Below, one piece after another: positions 1 to 10,753 of a DNA stretch of 64,000 bases. The number at the start of each line of letters is the position of its first letter. Within the stretch, counting starts at the first letter, position 1. Under the pieces are notes generated by a model, which saw only the letters and a program-made list of their open reading frames with translations, was not told the DNA's origin and searched no databases. Made by a program: the position numbers and the translations under genes. The DNA lies in assembly GCF_001642475.1 (NCBI RefSeq), contig NW_019173955.1:248001-312000 (forward strand), read 5' to 3'. The DNA comes from Fonsecaea monophora. Taxonomy: Eukaryota; Ascomycota; Eurotiomycetes; Chaetothyriales; Herpotrichiellaceae.

Positions 1-136
1 TGGCCCCTCACCACCCTTCGCTTCCTCGGAGAAGGTGGCCAGAACAACGAGGTCCAGATTCCTTTTCACCACTTGAGTCCCCTTCCCCCTCGCCAACGGC
101 TTGGTGGTCCAAACTTTGCAGACCTCGTCGATATCA

Positions 137-2092
137 ATGTCTCGAAATCGGTTTCGTGTAAAGCTAGACCAACAAGATGAGCCCGGTCCAAGCGTCAAGG
201 CCCCATCCGACCACACTGACGTTCCCCCTCCAACGTTCGCATCTCAACTTCGAACATTTACTCCCAAAGGTCAGGCTGATTGGATTCTCCGAAAGCAGAA
301 AGTGAGAGCTCCACATCCCCGTCGCGGTACGCCTGCCACATCGGTTGTCGCCAAACAGGGGAAGGCGAGGAAAGAGAAGCGTTCGAGCTTGACATCTTCT
401 AGCGAGGATGTCAAAGAGGAGGAATCCACGGCACACAGACTTCGCAAGAATCGTCAGATGATGAACACTGCAAGCCTCAGAGCCGAGTCGACCAAGATCA
501 TCCCTCGAATGGTGAAGGCTGGGAGTCGTCAACCATGGACATCAACGGGGGCGGATGCCATTCTGGAGGATCTTCGCCCACACCCTCACTCACTCACTAT
601 TGAAGAACAGAACTTCGTCATCAAGTGGCTACAGTTCCAGGGCGTTGCGTCGTGGAGTAGCAATACTACTGGTGCTTTCTGTCCTTGTCGCGATATTGCG
701 TGGCGAGGTATCCAGATGTATCCCGCTGGCGGCCTGCCATGGACTCTGATAATCTGCGACATGTTCTTGGCCCTGTCTCGACGACAGCCGTTGCCACAAA
801 GGATGCATCGGCGGAAAGCCATGGCGTACAAATATATCGCGAACTTGTTGGCAGACCCCGAGACGCAGGCCTCGGACGAAGCCTTGCTCTGTGTTTGTCT
901 AGCAATGTCAGCCGACGCCCGCTCATTGAGTCCTGAGATCAATAGAGTCCACCTGAAAGGTCTGGCACAGATGATCTCACAACGTGGAGTGGACTCCCTG
1001 TTCTCAGCCGTGTGCTTCATGTTCCACCCCATGTTTTCCTTGGCGTATTTTGCCATGGCCGAGCTTGAAGCTACCAGCTTCTTGGATGTGCAAGGTGCCA
1101 GCGACAGGTTCCTCGGGACATTAGACTCGATGCAAAGCGACGGCCGGAGGTCACAGTCTGACGCTACCCAATACCGTAGTGACAATGGTGTCTCCAGAGG
1201 CGAAAGAGTGGGAGCAACCACAACCAATCGGTCCCGAACCCCGGTATCAAGCAGCCTCTGGTCGGCTGCAATGGGAAAGTCGACAATACATCACGCTGTG
1301 GAGGGTGCACTGGCGAATTTGCAAAGGACAACCCTGTCTGTCCAGCAGGACCTTTCTTTGTTCCTCAATCTGTATCTGCTGAATCTCATATTGTGGGATT
1401 TGCTCGAGCGGCCTGATGGTGCTGTATTGTTTCTGCAGAGACTTTCCATCCACGCAGAGAATGCGCGCGTGAGGCTTGAGATCACCGTGTGGCTGCTTGC
1501 AAAGTCATGGGTCGATGCGGACGAAGTCTCCAAGAGGAGTGACAATGGGGCCAAGAAGGAGGTGTTCTTGACCGAAGCAGTCATTGATGCTCTGAAGATT
1601 TTCAGTCGGATCACTGACCAGTCGAAGGAGAAATTGATCCACGTATTGTCGTCCTGGCTATTTGGTTGTGAGGGGGAAAGAGGCGAGGACGAGGCTGAAC
1701 TGGAGAGCATAGAACCAGCCGCCAGCAAGAATGGAGAGTCCTCCTCCCCTCCTACCACCAAGAGCATGTCTTCCCATATCGCTGAAGGTACCGCTGGCAC
1801 TTCAGAACCATCGGCATCGGTGCAGGGAAAGGCTGCTAGCCATGGAAGTTCGAAGAAGGATATGGATCCCACGCTCGGCTCCCCACCGGAGCCACAACAG
1901 GCACAGAGTGCGGGGGTCACGTCCAAGGCGTTCGAATACCTCAGCAGTCCAGACTTTCAAGTGATGATGGACGAGGCATACAGTGACTGGTATGAGAAGA
2001 ATATCAGCAAACGCCCAATGCCGCCTATACCCTTGATATCTACACCGCCGCTGCAGCAGCACCAGCGCCAGTCAGGGAACAATACGGCCTAG
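137..2092 (+). CDS. Fungal-specific protein, transcription-factor-like C-terminal region
   Basis: This is one uninterrupted frame of 651 codons from the ATG at 137; the frame is open further upstream but has no earlier ATG. The N-terminus (about 1-130) is basic and low in complexity, with an RKQKVRAPHPRRG patch. From about residue 150 a conserved-looking helical region follows (TIEEQNFVIKWLQFQG... WRGIQMYP... LICVCLAMSADARSL-like pattern), of the kind seen in fungal-specific transcription-factor-domain or 'tachykinin family' annotations. The last 130 residues are Ser/Pro/Gln-rich and probably disordered. There is no Zn2Cys6 cluster, signal peptide or clear membrane segment. A nuclear regulatory role is inferred only from this architecture. 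The gene at 58410 has a comparable layout. The CDS is probably real because of its length and coherent composition; its function is unknown. Confidence 0.72.
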   Translation: MSRNRFRVKLDQQDEPGPSVKAPSDHTDVPPPTFASQLRTFTPKGQADWILRKQKVRAPHPRRGTPATSVVAKQGKARKEKRSSLTSSSEDVKEEESTAHRLRKNRQMMNTASLRAESTKIIPRMVKAGSRQPWTSTGADAILEDLRPHPHSLTIEEQNFVIKWLQFQGVASWSSNTTGAFCPCRDIAWRGIQMYPAGGLPWTLIICDMFLALSRRQPLPQRMHRRKAMAYKYIANLLADPETQASDEALLCVCLAMSADARSLSPEINRVHLKGLAQMISQRGVDSLFSAVCFMFHPMFSLAYFAMAELEATSFLDVQGASDRFLGTLDSMQSDGRRSQSDATQYRSDNGVSRGERVGATTTNRSRTPVSSSLWSAAMGKSTIHHAVEGALANLQRTTLSVQQDLSLFLNLYLLNLILWDLLERPDGAVLFLQRLSIHAENARVRLEITVWLLAKSWVDADEVSKRSDNGAKKEVFLTEAVIDALKIFSRITDQSKEKLIHVLSSWLFGCEGERGEDEAELESIEPAASKNGESSSPPTTKSMSSHIAEGTAGTSEPSASVQGKAASHGSSKKDMDPTLGSPPEPQQAQSAGVTSKAFEYLSSPDFQVMMDEAYSDWYEKNISKRPMPPIPLISTPPLQQHQRQSGNNTA

Positions 2093-3668
2093 TTAAAGGC
2101 CCTTGATTGATCTGTTCAAGTAGTGTGTTTCCCGCTTTGGAACTTGGTTATCCTTGCATCATCACCATCGTCTTGGACATTAGCTTCTCCTTGGAAAAGC
2201 CATGGGTGATCTGGGCTAATCTGGGCCTGGCTGGGCAGGAATTGCGTTGAATCGAGTCGAGTCGAGCCGGGGGAGTCTCACAGATATCCGTCTGTCTTTA
2301 TTGGGGGGTTAGCCGGGTTATTTTTATTCCCAAACCCCCCGTCGATCCCTGTTTCTCATTATGTGCCCAGTAGCGGAGGCCATGTCAGAGGAAGCAAGGT
2401 GCATTTCCTGACCAAAGCTTCCTGGTCGTTGGCTCTCGTGTCAGTGTCAGTGTCAATGTCAGGCCACGGGGGAAAAGGCAAAAGAAATGCTAATAAATCA
2501 GCTAGGGTGCAGTGGGTGCTAGGTAGTAAGTAACCAGGGATCCTCCGGAGTCAAGATTTGGGCGGGTTTGGAGAGAATGCAAAATTACCCGAATAGGAAA
2601 GTTTGGATATGAAGGATGTCAATGTGATGTTGATGTGTGATGGGACGTAGTGGATCCGCTGCCCCCTGCACAGTTGTGCACGGTCTCTCTCGGTCATACC
2701 TACGAGTAGTGAGCATGTCAGTATACAAGGTCCTGGGACTTGTACCTGCACGGAGTCCCATGGATGTTGATTCGTTTGTTTACTCGAATCGAGGACAAGT
2801 ACATGCATGAAGTATTTAGATAGCCCTCCTGTCCCTGATGCGCAAGAGAAAATGTTCTACGTGGCGTGGAGGACGGAGGTACGTATCTCGTCCCGAGGTA
2901 TGGACTTACCTACCTACCTATTACCTACTACCTACTACCTATGTAGGTGTATCCTGCAACACCGCAGACAGGACCTTTTTAGTCGATGCCCGCCCTCTCC
3001 AGAAGCCTACTTCCAGTACATACCTGCTGTAAGTTGCTCCACAGTACCTCGGACTCGGTACTCACATTCTTGTATCACTTTTTTGCCGGATAACAAACAA
3101 ACGAACAAACACGTTTGCTTTCAGCTTGAGCGGTCCTGTACGAGGTATGTAATCTGCAAACAGGTGCGTCGATGAGTAAAGGAGTAACCCAACTGGCAGT
3201 CGTGGGTTATGACAGCGCCACAGCACCACAGCACCACAACGTCACTATAGCAAGTGCTAAAAGCCGTGCTATGCTAGTGACGTCCTCCTGCTGCACAAGA
3301 TGAGGGCATAGGAAGATCTCGTATGCAAATCCTCAAGCATCTACCCGTGCTCATGAAGCTGTGGTAGAGGCAGGAAGATTGTGTTGCGCATTTATTGAGG
3401 AATCTGAGCACTGTCATCGTCTGCGACAACCTAAAGCACAAATGGAATTGATTGAGGACTGTTATGTATCTAATTACAATGAGACACTTTCCCTCTTTGA
3501 CTGGCAACTGCAAAGACTTGCAATCCACCTTTTTCGTGTCTCAACTCGAGCGGTGTCGTCCAGTTTTGACCAAGCCAGAACATTGTACAAGCATTTCAAA
3601 CTTCTTCACCACACCTCTTGCAAAATGTCAGCTATCGGGCTGTATACCGAACTGTAGAGAGAATTTAC
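2093..3668. other. Intergenic region between convergent genes
   Basis: This 1.6 kb lies between the 3' ends of the 137-2092 gene and ATP1. Short frames here lack coding character. Visible features are a GTCAGTGTCAGTGTCA-type run near 2440, a TACCTACC/TACTACC microsatellite at about 2905-2950 and a CAGCACCACAGCACCACA run near 3215-3237. I see no gene. Confidence 0.5.
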
Positions 3669-5679
3669 CTATGAGAAATTCTTGGTAAAGTTGACAATCA
3701 CCTCCTTCAATTGTTGCTCGAGATCCTTGCTCAATTGACCCTCCTTGTCGATCTTAGCAAGAATTTCGGGGTGGTCGCTCTTCAAGTGTGCGAGGAAGTC
3801 AGCTTCCCATTGCAAGATCTTGCCGACGGGGACGGAGTCCAGGTGACCGTTGACACCAGCATAGATGAGGGGAACCATTTCGTTGACAGCCATGGGGCTA
3901 TATTGCTTCTGCTTCAAGAGCTCCGTCAGACGTTCACCACGGCTCAGAGTTTGCTTGGTTGCGGCATCAAGATCGGAACCGAATTGTGCGAATGCAGCCA
4001 CTTCTCGGTATTGGGCCAAGAAGAGTTTCAAGGAACCGGCAACTTGTTTCATGGCCTTCAACTGCGCAGCAGAGCCCACACGTGACACAGACAGACCGAC
4101 GTTGATCGCAGGTCGGACACCCTTGTAGAACAGCTCGGCCTCCAAGAAAATCTGGCCATCGGTGATCGAAATAACGTTGGTAGGAATGTAGGCAGACACA
4201 TCACCACCCTGGGTCTCAATGACGGGGAGAGCAGTCAGAGAGCCACCACCGTGCTTGTCGTTCATCTTGGCAGCTCGTTCCAGAAGTCGGGAGTGGAGGT
4301 AGAACACATCACCAGGATAGGCCTCACGCCCAGGAGGTCGGCGGAGCAGCAGAGACATTTGACGATACGCAACGGCCTGTTTGCTGGTCAGCTTATCATA
4401 TTCATGTCGCTGACAAAGTGGCTCCAACACCAAAAGTGAAAGAAAAGGGGATCTTTACCTGCTTGCTGAGATCGTCTAGGATCAAGAGAGCATGCATTCC
4501 GTTGTCCCTAAAGTATTCTCCGATTGCAGTCTGGGGTGATGGAGTTAGTAGAAGTCTATAAAATCGACATAAGAACTTACACCAGTGAAAGGAGCAATGT
4601 ATTGCAGAGGGGCTGCCTCGGAGGCGGTGGCAGCGACAACAATAGAGTACTTCATGGCGTCGTTTTCTTCGAGGGTCTTGACAAGTTGGGCAACAGTAGA
4701 TCGTTTCTGACCAACAGCGACGTAAACGCAGTAAAGTTTCTTGGTCTCGTCATTGCCGTTGTTCCATCTCTTCTGGTTCAACATGGCGTCGAGAGCAACG
4801 GCAGTTTTTCCGGTTTGACGATCGCCAATAATCAATTCACGCTGACCACGTCCAATAGGCACCATTGCGTCGATAGATTTGAGACCGGTCTGGACGGGCT
4901 GGTTGACGGATCGTCGAGGAAGAATACCAGGAGCCTTCAATTGAGCACGACGTCTCTCAGCAGCTTGGATGGGGCCTTTGCCATCGATGGGTTGGCCGAG
5001 AGCGTCAACAACACGACCAAGCAAAGCCGGACCGACAGGGACATCGACCTGGAAGCTGTTAGCTGATCAAGTTCCACCCAGCTATTTCACCTCTCCTCAC
5101 AATCTGGCCAGTTCGCTTGACGGTTTCTCCTTCTTTGACAAGACGATCCGAACCGAAAAGCACGACACCGACTTGACCGGCTTCCAAGTTCATGCACATT
5201 CCCTTGACACCAGAGGCAAACTCGACCAACTCCTCGGCCTGGACATTGCTCATGCCATGGACACGGGCAATACCGTCACCGACGGACAGGACGCGACCGG
5301 TCTCGGCAAGGCCAGCTTCCTCTTGCACACCACGGATTCTTTGCTCGAGGATGGAGGAAACTTCGGTGGGAGATGCTTTGGCATCAGCAGCGTATGATCG
5401 GACTTGTTTTGAGGCAGCATTGAGAGGTGCAGGGGTGACGACACGGGACTGCGAAGATTTTCATTAGCTCGGAATCCAACCACGAGGCGTTGATAGAGCT
5501 TCAGTTGTATGTTTTGAGCTCAAGTCTGCCTCGGAGGTCTCATTGGCGCTGATTTTGGTGATTCTGAAGCTTTTACTGCTGGTTGAAGGGGGTTTCAAGC
5601 TTACTGCAGCTATTCTGCCCGATGCAGATAGGGCACCAGCAATGCGGCCAGACTGGCGCAAGACGCTCCTCGACATCAT
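3669..5679 (-). CDS. ATP1: Mitochondrial F1F0 ATP synthase subunit alpha
   Basis: The nuclear gene for the alpha subunit of F1-ATPase. Alpha alternates with beta in the F1 hexamer and carries the non-catalytic nucleotide site. Exons on the minus strand: 5679-5605, 5448-5101, 5048-4581, 4530-4459, 4376-3669, giving 556 aa, the usual family length. Every junction has GT-AG and keeps frame. Residues 1 to about 35 are an Arg/Ser/Ala-rich mitochondrial presequence, which intron 1 splits (donor GTAAGC). Conserved stretches include SPTEVSSILEQRI, GDGIARVHG, the Walker A GDRQTGKTAVALD, LDDLSKQAVAYRQ, LLLRRPPGREAYPGDVFY and PAINVGLSVSRVG. It shares a 447-bp divergent promoter with AKR1. Housekeeping expression is expected. 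Identity is not in doubt; the exact first Met (5679 or 5676) is. Confidence 0.97.
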
Positions 5680-6126
5680 CTTGCCGACCCGTGAAGCTGA
5701 TATGAGGAACTTCCTAGGAGGAAAAGGTGTATTGAGATAGGTCGGAGGGAGTGGAGAGGAGAATTTTGATGTGAAGTCGAGGACACCAGCTAGTAGTTTG
5801 TAAGGGGAGCTTCAATCGAAATAATCCCGGGTGTCGCAGGAGGGCAGACCCGACTTGGTGAGGCACCTTTGCCGAGGAGGCCATCTTGGCGATTATCTTC
5901 ACGTGACTAGCCCGTTTCATACGAGTACGACGACTCCAACGCCACAAGACGCCGCCTCCTCAGGCTTAGGGCCAGCTGCGGACGAACTGAAGATTCAGGA
6001 GACCAGGAGGTTCAGGCCGCGTTTCCTTCAACTGTGCATTCACGTGGAAACTACTTTTTGGACTCGGACATGATGGAAAATCCACTATGTGTCTCTCTGC
6101 GACAATAGTCTCGATCAAAAACCGCC
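5680..6126. promoter_or_regulatory. Divergent promoter of ATP1 and AKR1
   Basis: A 447-bp gap separates the ATP1 start (leftward) from the AKR1 start (rightward), so both promoters and 5' leaders must lie here. No canonical TATA box stands out. I cannot place individual factor sites with confidence. Confidence 0.6.
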
Positions 6127-8295
6127 ATGTCTTCTCCGATCTCCCAGAAACTTTCCCATCCTCCCACCTCCAAAGCCAACGCGGCCTCTCCCAAAGTGAC
6201 CTCGGAGGATGTCGAACTGGGTCCTGTCCAAAATGGCCAGGCGGTGCCCAGTATACCTTTGGAAGAGGATATCATGCAATGCGCCCGAATAGGTGCCCTC
6301 GAACACATCCAGAAAATGGTGGAATCTGGCAAACACGACGCCAACTATAAGGACGATGAGGGAATCACTCCGCTGCATTGGGCTGCTATTAACAATCAAT
6401 ATGCTGTATGCAAATACCTCATCGAGCAGGGTGCCGATGTGAACGCAAAAGGAGGAGAATCCAATGCCACCGCCATTATGTGGGCCTCGCAGAGGTGTCA
6501 CTTTTATATCGTCAACCTTCTGTTGCAGAACGGTGCTGATCCTCTTCTGACCGACGGTCAGGGTTACAACATTCTCCACCTGGCAACAATTGATGGAAAT
6601 GCGCTGCTATTGATTCTTCTTCTGCAACAAAATATCCCCGTCGATATTCCCGACCCTCAAGGCCATACTTCTCTGATGTGGGCAGGATATAAAGGCTGGC
6701 CAGCCTGCGTGGATCTTCTCCTCAAATGGGGAGCCAACGTCAATGCTACAGACGACAATGGATATACACCCTTACATTGGGCTTTGGTAAAAGGCTCCAA
6801 AGCCTGCTTGGACAAACTCATCGAGTACGGTGCGGACAGATTCGCAAAGACCAACGAAGGCAAGACGCCACTTATCTGTGCCGAGGAAATGAACACGAAA
6901 CGAGTATACCAACGCTCATTATCTGACCACGGATATGACCTTTCTGGCAACGTCAAGACGCTCCCACTGAAACTCCACACCGTGGTCAGAGATCGCTCGA
7001 AAATGTCGAAATTTTTCTTCTTGTATCCTTTTTTGATCATCATGGTCGGCCTGTACATTATCAGTCACCTCAGCGTCTACATTGGAGTTCCGTTGTTTTT
7101 GGTTGTTTGCCTGGGAATGCAGTATGCTGCGCAACGAATTGCAATGATCGGACCTCTAGAATTTCGAGCCATCCACAAAACACCCTATCTGGCTGGCATA
7201 TTCGCGGGAACGCTCTTTTGGGTGGGAGTCAGTTACGTTATGTCGGTACTCCCGGTTACATTCTCAACGAATCCGCTCACATCCATCTGCTTCGTCATCT
7301 TATACGCCGCTACAGCGTACTTCTACTTCCTCTCAATGATTGAAGATCCTGGGTGGATACCAAAGCTATCTTCACGAAATCAACAACGTGCGGCGATTGA
7401 CGAGCTATTTTCCCTGTGGAAATTTGACGAAGACAACTTCTGCGTACAGTGTATGATCCGAAAACCCCTGCGCTCAAAACACTGTCGCCGGTGTAACCGA
7501 TGCGTTGCAAAACAAGACCATCACTGTCCGTGGATTGACAATTGCGTGGGGAACAACAACATCCGTCATTTTTACATTTACATCCTCTGCATGGCTATTG
7601 GGATCATCCTCTACATCCGCCTCGTCCTCTCTTACCTTACCCTCCTCCCACCACCTGCCGACGACGATCTCGCCAAATGCCATGTTCTCTCTCCTTCGTT
7701 ATGTACCTTCGTCCTGCGGGACCCCTGGACCGTGGCACTCACATTCTGGACTTGTCTCCAGCTTGTTTGGGTAGTCATGCTGATCGTGGTTCAAACGATC
7801 CAGATCTCGAAGAATCAAACCACGTATGAAAATATGAAGCGTCACGACAAAGTACACGACCACCATCGACCCATACTCCCGACTCACAATCACCCCATCA
7901 CCCAAGGCGCATCTGCAGCCGCAACTTCTCTGAACGACACGGCTGCCGCATCGTCCCGCCTTCAGCCGACTCCTCGCCGACCCGACGGCTGTTTCACACG
8001 GTGGACAAAGATCCTCGGCCTCGATGCGTTCATGGTGACTGCGAGCGACGCATCTCACGGCCATTTGCAATCTCGCAACTCCAACCCCTTCAGCCGCGGC
8101 ATCGTGGGTAACTGTCAAGACTTCTGGTGTGATCCGGCCCCCGTGTTCGGCAAGAGGAAGAACGGAGTCGGCTATCTGGGCGGAGAGGTGGTAGACTATG
8201 CACACATGTACGAGGTGCCCTTGAAGCTGAGGACCAGAAGGGGCGGGGGCATGCGATATGAAAGTGTTGCCGGGGAGGATGCGGACGAGATATGA
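6127..8295 (+). CDS. AKR1: Palmitoyltransferase AKR1 (ankyrin-repeat DHHC S-acyltransferase)
   Basis: A 722-aa single-exon gene for a protein S-palmitoyltransferase of the Akr1/HIP14 type, a Golgi/endosomal multi-pass membrane enzyme that transfers acyl groups to cysteines. Residues about 60-260 form ankyrin repeats (repeated G-TPLHWAA, G-T-LMWA and DNGYTPLHWAL patterns). Membrane segments follow at about 295-345 and 360-415. Then comes the Cys-rich DHHC domain (CRRCNRCVAKQDHHCPW) with D464-H465-H466-C467, where Cys467 is the acyl acceptor, followed by CVGNNNIRHF and further membrane helices. The motif is DHHC here, whereas yeast Akr1 uses DHYC. Length fits the family. The ATG at 6127 follows CGCC and is preferred. 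It is divergent from ATP1. Confidence 0.96.
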   Translation: MSSPISQKLSHPPTSKANAASPKVTSEDVELGPVQNGQAVPSIPLEEDIMQCARIGALEHIQKMVESGKHDANYKDDEGITPLHWAAINNQYAVCKYLIEQGADVNAKGGESNATAIMWASQRCHFYIVNLLLQNGADPLLTDGQGYNILHLATIDGNALLLILLLQQNIPVDIPDPQGHTSLMWAGYKGWPACVDLLLKWGANVNATDDNGYTPLHWALVKGSKACLDKLIEYGADRFAKTNEGKTPLICAEEMNTKRVYQRSLSDHGYDLSGNVKTLPLKLHTVVRDRSKMSKFFFLYPFLIIMVGLYIISHLSVYIGVPLFLVVCLGMQYAAQRIAMIGPLEFRAIHKTPYLAGIFAGTLFWVGVSYVMSVLPVTFSTNPLTSICFVILYAATAYFYFLSMIEDPGWIPKLSSRNQQRAAIDELFSLWKFDEDNFCVQCMIRKPLRSKHCRRCNRCVAKQDHHCPWIDNCVGNNNIRHFYIYILCMAIGIILYIRLVLSYLTLLPPPADDDLAKCHVLSPSLCTFVLRDPWTVALTFWTCLQLVWVVMLIVVQTIQISKNQTTYENMKRHDKVHDHHRPILPTHNHPITQGASAAATSLNDTAAASSRLQPTPRRPDGCFTRWTKILGLDAFMVTASDASHGHLQSRNSNPFSRGIVGNCQDFWCDPAPVFGKRKNGVGYLGGEVVDYAHMYEVPLKLRTRRGGGMRYESVAGEDADEI

Positions 8296-8820
8296 TTCCT
8301 GCCTGCTACGGTAGAGCAGGTCGAGAACTTACTTACTTGGCCCTACCAGCCTCATTTTCTTCTCGGGGCAGGCGATCGCCGACACCTTGACGACACTAGC
8401 CCCGAGACAGGCACTGCGGACACCGACCTCTCTTGGGGGATACATGTCCAGCTCTGCTCTGCCTTGGAGGAGCCAGTTGCAGTTTGGATGTTTCTATGTA
8501 GATGTAGATTACGCACAAATGCCCTGAAACGGATTTACTCATGTCCCTCCTTCCCACCATTCTGGATGGGTTCTTTTTATTTCTACCTTTCAAGTATTGC
8601 ACTCTGCTTTGTCAATGCTTTTTTGAGACCAGATTCACCATAGACACCGTCCCAGTCTAGTTCGTCAATGGTCGTAATGCAATGTTTGTGCGACATGGTA
8701 TGAAATGCAGCGCTAGCCCGATTGTGGTAGATTGCACGTTGGAAAGACACACGTCTTTCCAACGTGCGGTCTATGAATGCACTGGTTGCAGGATGGAGTT
8801 TTGAGTGTGTCTCATAAACT
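8296..8820. other. Convergent intergenic region with a perfect hairpin
   Basis: This 525-bp region separates the 3' ends of AKR1 and the P450 gene. It should hold both 3' untranslated regions. It contains the inverted repeat at 8734-8767 (separate entry) and nothing else that I recognise. Confidence 0.6.
8734..8767. repeat. Perfect 15-bp inverted repeat with 4-bp loop
   Basis: The left arm GCACGTTGGAAAGAC (8734-8748) is exactly complementary to the right arm GTCTTTCCAACGTGC (8753-8767), separated by ACAC. It lies between two convergent genes, 54 bp beyond the P450 stop codon. A stable RNA hairpin would form in transcripts from either strand. Confidence 0.9.
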
Positions 8821-10753
8821 TCACACCCTCCTCCTTCGTCTTGTAACCCGGACGGGCAGACCGCCTTCCATAGGGAGGGTCAAGGAGTTGGCGCTGCGTC
8901 GCTCGCCCGAGGACGAGTCCATGTTCAAGCCGTCGTTGACCTCCTCAAAGTCCCACTCACGCAGCATCCGCATCAGCGTCCACGCACCCATTAGCTCAGC
9001 CATCTTCTTGCCCAGGCAACTGCGTGGGCCGCCATTGAAGACAGGGAACTCGCCGGCCGAGTATTTGGAGCCGGTGAACCTGAGGCTCGGCTTGTGGGCT
9101 GCGGTATTAACATGGGTGTCGGTATCGGTTTCGGAATCCGCGTGCGAAGCAGGACTCGACACTTCTAACCAGCGCTCTGGGCGGAATGACTGGGCATCCT
9201 CGCCGAATGTTGAAAAAGAGCGGTTGAGCGCCCAGATGCACCATACCACAACGGCTCCTGCGGGTAAGGAGGTACCATCGGGGAGTGTGACGGGTTGGGT
9301 TGTTTGCTTTATCTCAAAGGGGACGGGAGGGTACAGGCGGAGGGATTCGTAGAAGACCGCCATAGTATAGGGGAGATTGGTAGGTTGGAGGTCAGACACA
9401 TCGATGTTAACATCTTCTTCAGCGCTATCAGAATTCGTCGTAGCAGAACTGTTGAAAGACTGCTTATCCGAGGGCTTGACGTCGAATTTCAGGTCAATTT
9501 CTTCTCTCACCCGTTTTAGTGCCTCAGGGTGCCTCAGTAATGCATAGAACGTCCATGTCAGGCTCTGAGCCGTGGTATCTCGACCGGCAGACAGGAAATT
9601 TAGGGCGGCATCGGCGACAATTTTCGGATTTCCCAATGCTTCTATCAGTGAATCAATCAACGTTCCGAATCCTAACCCAGATCCTTCGTTTTTTTCGGGT
9701 TGTTGACGCTGTTGCATGAGCTCAGTCTCCTCCTCGTTGGTGTTGGTGATGAGACTCTCAAACGCTTCTCGAGCACGGCGTTTCCGCGCTTCGGACACAA
9801 TTTGACGTCCAAAGCGTTTTACTTCACGAAGAGATGCGCGGAAGGAAGAACCCGTGAAGAACTCGGTGATACTGTAGAGAGGGTTTTGAAAGCGGAGGCC
9901 AATTTGGGAGGAGGCGTGGTCGAAGGCTTTGCTGAATGGAGAGGTGGCATCGATTTCCATCTGAGTTTCGGGTATCGTTTGTTAGAATCAGCTACCATGT
10001 CTCATTCACAGCACCCACGGCAGGCTGACAGTTCTTACATCGTACGCCATGTGTCCCACCACTGTGGTTGTGAGATCATGGAAAATCTTCTGCAGGTCGA
10101 CCACAGATCGATCCTCGGCAGCTCGAGAAAGGCTGGCCCTTGTGGACTCGTGATAAATCTCTGGAAGGACCTCTTCGATCATAATGTCCAGATTTGTACC
10201 ACTGAAAAACTTCAACCCGGCTTTCCGTTGGGCGCGCCACAACTCGCCCGATGCATTGATGATGCCGTAGCCTTACTCGTTTTACGTTAGACATGGCTCG
10301 GTCCATGTTCAGTGCGCAGTGACATACCAAAGAGATCCCAAGATCGGTCTCGAAAGAACTCGCCCTTGGTGATGGCTGCCTCATTTTTGAGTACATACTC
10401 CAGAACTTCAGGGCTGTTGATTACGACGCCAGGAGGTAGCGAAGGAACGGAAATCTCGAATGTCTCCTGGCCAAACTTCTGCTGGCACTTCACGAACCAG
10501 TCGAAGAGAACATGGCGTGGTTTGAGGAACTGGATGGCGTTGCCGAGGAGCGGCAAGGAGTCTGGCGCATGTCTATGTGATATTGGTTAGCAGACATCAT
10601 TGATGCTACTGAGTGGAAAACTTGCCTCAAGACTTGACCATGGCAATGTATTCTGGTCTTTCGCGCCCAAGCATAGTACAAGGTGAAGCCCAGCAAGAGT
10701 GCGATGGAGGTGGTGAACCAGATCATCGCTGATTTGTCGGCAGTAAATCCCAT
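8821..10753 (-). CDS. Cytochrome P450, CYP86-clan (fatty acid/alkane hydroxylase type)
   Basis: A membrane-anchored microsomal P450, 581 aa. Exons: 10753-10626, 10572-10328, 10271-10039, 9960-8821. The N-terminus has an anchor helix (MIWFTTSIALLLGFTLYYAW). Then come the PDSLPLLGNAIQFL hinge, WDLFGYGIINASGELW and QRKAGLKFFS; the GIxNAxGxxWxxQRK pattern is typical of the CYP52/63/86 fatty-acid omega-hydroxylase clan. The I-helix is AGRDTTAQ (about 327-332), the K-helix is ESLR, and FRPERWL precedes the haem loop FNGGPRSCLG with Cys517. A Ser/Asn/Asp-rich insert (about 380-410) makes it longer than usual. Intron 1 is GC-AG (donor AG/GCAAGT), which alone keeps the frame. The GTG at 10765 is open but the ATG at 10753 is the start. 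The gene is divergent from the type III PKS. The substrate is inferred. Confidence 0.9.

Noticed and set aside
4524..5066. 180-codon plus-strand frame
   Set aside because: Antisense to the highly conserved ATP1 exon; no independent coding signal.
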